Source: SCQP01 sp050747745
Lineage (GTDB): Bacteria; Acidobacteriota; Terriglobia; Terriglobales; SCQP01
DNA length: 64,000 nucleotides
Assembly: GCA_050747745.1 (NCBI GenBank)
Contig: JBOGKM010000040.1
Coordinates: forward strand, 39,213 to 103,212
Direction of reading: 5' to 3'
The notes below the pieces were generated by a model that searched no databases, was not told where the DNA came from, and saw only the letters and a program-made list of their open reading frames with translations. Position numbers and translations under genes: made by a program. This document shows, piece after piece, positions 63,210 to 64,000 of the stretch. Within the stretch, counting starts at the first letter, position 1. Each line of letters opens with the position of its first letter.

Positions 63210-64000
63210 CTAAACCGCGACCGTGATTGGCTGCGCCACCAGCAGCGGGAACTCGATCCGGAATTCGGCTCCCCGCTCCGGCTCGCTTTCCACGCGGATG
63301 TGGCCGCCGTGCTCCTGCACGATGCCGTAGGTGACGGCCAAGCCCAGACCGGTGCCCGTGCTCATGCTGTCCAGGCGCGGCTTGGCCAATCCAGATGCCT
63401 TGGTGGTGAAAAATGGATCAAAGATGCGGTGGTGCAGTTCCGGGGCAATGCCCGCGCCGGTGTCCGAGACCGTGACCCACGCTTGCCCATCGCCGCCGGT
63501 TCCGCTCGTGATGCGCAGGGTACCGCCCCGCGGCATGGCATCGCGGGCGTTGAGAATCAGGTTCAGGAATACCTGTTGCAGCTTGCCGCGGTCGCCGTGG
63601 ACATCAAGCGCGGACGGATGCAGCGCCGCAATCGCATGAATGCCGGCGCTCTTCAGCGGATGCTCCACCAGGGCCATGGTGTCGCGCAGTACCGCGTTGA
63701 GTTCGACGGGCTGGAAGCTGGAGCCTCCAGTCCGCGAAAAGTTCAGCAGGTTGGCAATGATCTCCGAGGCCCGGAAGGTTTGCCGCGTGATCGTGTCCAG
63801 CACCGCCGCCGTTGGGCTGCCGCCTTGCGCCAGTTGCTTGCTCAAGAGCTGCGTGTAGCTCGAGATCACCGCCAGCGGCGTATTGACTTCGTGTGCCACC
63901 CCGGCGGCCAGCAGTCCAACCGAACGCAGACGATCCGCCTGCACCAGCCGTTGTTCCATTTCCACTTCGACGGTCACGTCGCTCAGCAGCACGATATGCC
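63210..64000 (-). CDS. sensor histidine kinase, 5' end cut by the window edge
   Basis: The C-terminal 263 residues are present: a PAS-like tail (VLLSDVTVEVEMEQRL), the H-box LLAAGVAHEVNTPLAVI, N-box NLILNARDAM, G1 VSDTGAGI, F-box DPFFTT and G2 TGTGLGLAVTYGIV. It resembles the NtrB-like PAS kinases that pair with NtrC-type regulators, and the regulator gene follows immediately. The reading frame is open to the window edge, so the true start and any sensor domains lie outside. Confidence 0.92.
   Translation of the reverse strand, partial: HIVLLSDVTVEVEMEQRLVQADRLRSVGLLAAGVAHEVNTPLAVISSYTQLLSKQLAQGGSPTAAVLDTITRQTFRASEIIANLLNFSRTGGSSFQPVELNAVLRDTMALVEHPLKSAGIHAIAALHPSALDVHGDRGKLQQVFLNLILNARDAMPRGGTLRITSGTGGDGQAWVTVSDTGAGIAPELHHRIFDPFFTTKASGLAKPRLDSMSTGTGLGLAVTYGIVQEHGGHIRVESEPERGAEFRIEFPLLVAQPITVAV

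Overview
The window is about 64 kb of GC-rich chromosome. It most likely comes from an Acidobacteriota bacterium, probably the Terriglobia/Solibacter side of the phylum. The main pointers are two large permeases of the acidobacterial duplicated orphan permease (ADOP) type, each preceded by an acidobacterial-type PadR regulator gene, two further related permeases, a fused E1-E2 oxoglutarate dehydrogenase, and a VPS10/BNR-type secreted protein. The species assignment is inference. No CRISPR array, intact prophage or intact insertion sequence was seen.

Layout. 1-1891 (minus): a shikimate kinase cut by the window edge, then an ECF sigma factor with a zinc-binding anti-sigma protein. 1976-4216 (plus): a divergent YchF-like ATPase, a zinc-ribbon membrane protein and a thioredoxin-fold protein. 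That last gene carries an in-frame TGA exactly where the first active-site cysteine should be, followed at once by a SECIS-like hairpin, so it is read here as a selenoprotein. 4218-8447 (minus): pnp, rpsO and a DegQ/HtrA protease. 8613-15502 (plus): the translation cluster infC (ATT start)-rpmI-rplT-pheS-pheT, then a SurA-like chaperone, a YhaM-like exonuclease and a BlaI-like regulator. 15382-18029 (minus): two glycosyltransferases and a small membrane protein. 18123-25478: lnt, fused kgd, a PLP decarboxylase and an outer-membrane barrel. 25582-26152: tRNA-Phe beside a frameshifted integrase fragment, the only visible trace of a mobile element.

26153-44364 is the accessory part: a methyltransferase, an unassigned HTH protein, the 1106-residue VPS10/BNR protein, an MscS channel, and four large permeases. 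Two of these form a PadR-ADOP tandem duplication with a mosaic identity pattern and one decayed PadR copy. 44414-54698 returns to core functions: cystathionine beta-synthase, an S9 peptidase, an HD-GYP response regulator, a metallo-hydrolase, and the set gap-pgk-tpiA-(tRNA-Leu)-secG on the minus strand, followed by a divergent endonuclease III-like glycosylase.

54695-64000 is signalling-rich: an NtrY/NtrX-like pair, a hydrolase and an M20 peptidase whose start codons overlap on opposite strands, and then a small secreted repeat peptide with a structured AT-rich leader, followed by a 7-TM protein whose start codon lies inside a hairpin and a small membrane protein. The window ends with a sigma-54-type response regulator and a histidine kinase cut by the edge.

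The strongest candidates for something new are the UxxC thioredoxin-TPR selenoprotein (3656-4216) and the secreted repeat-peptide/7-TM locus with its RNA structures (59905-61598). All functional calls rest on reading translated motifs; no database search was run.
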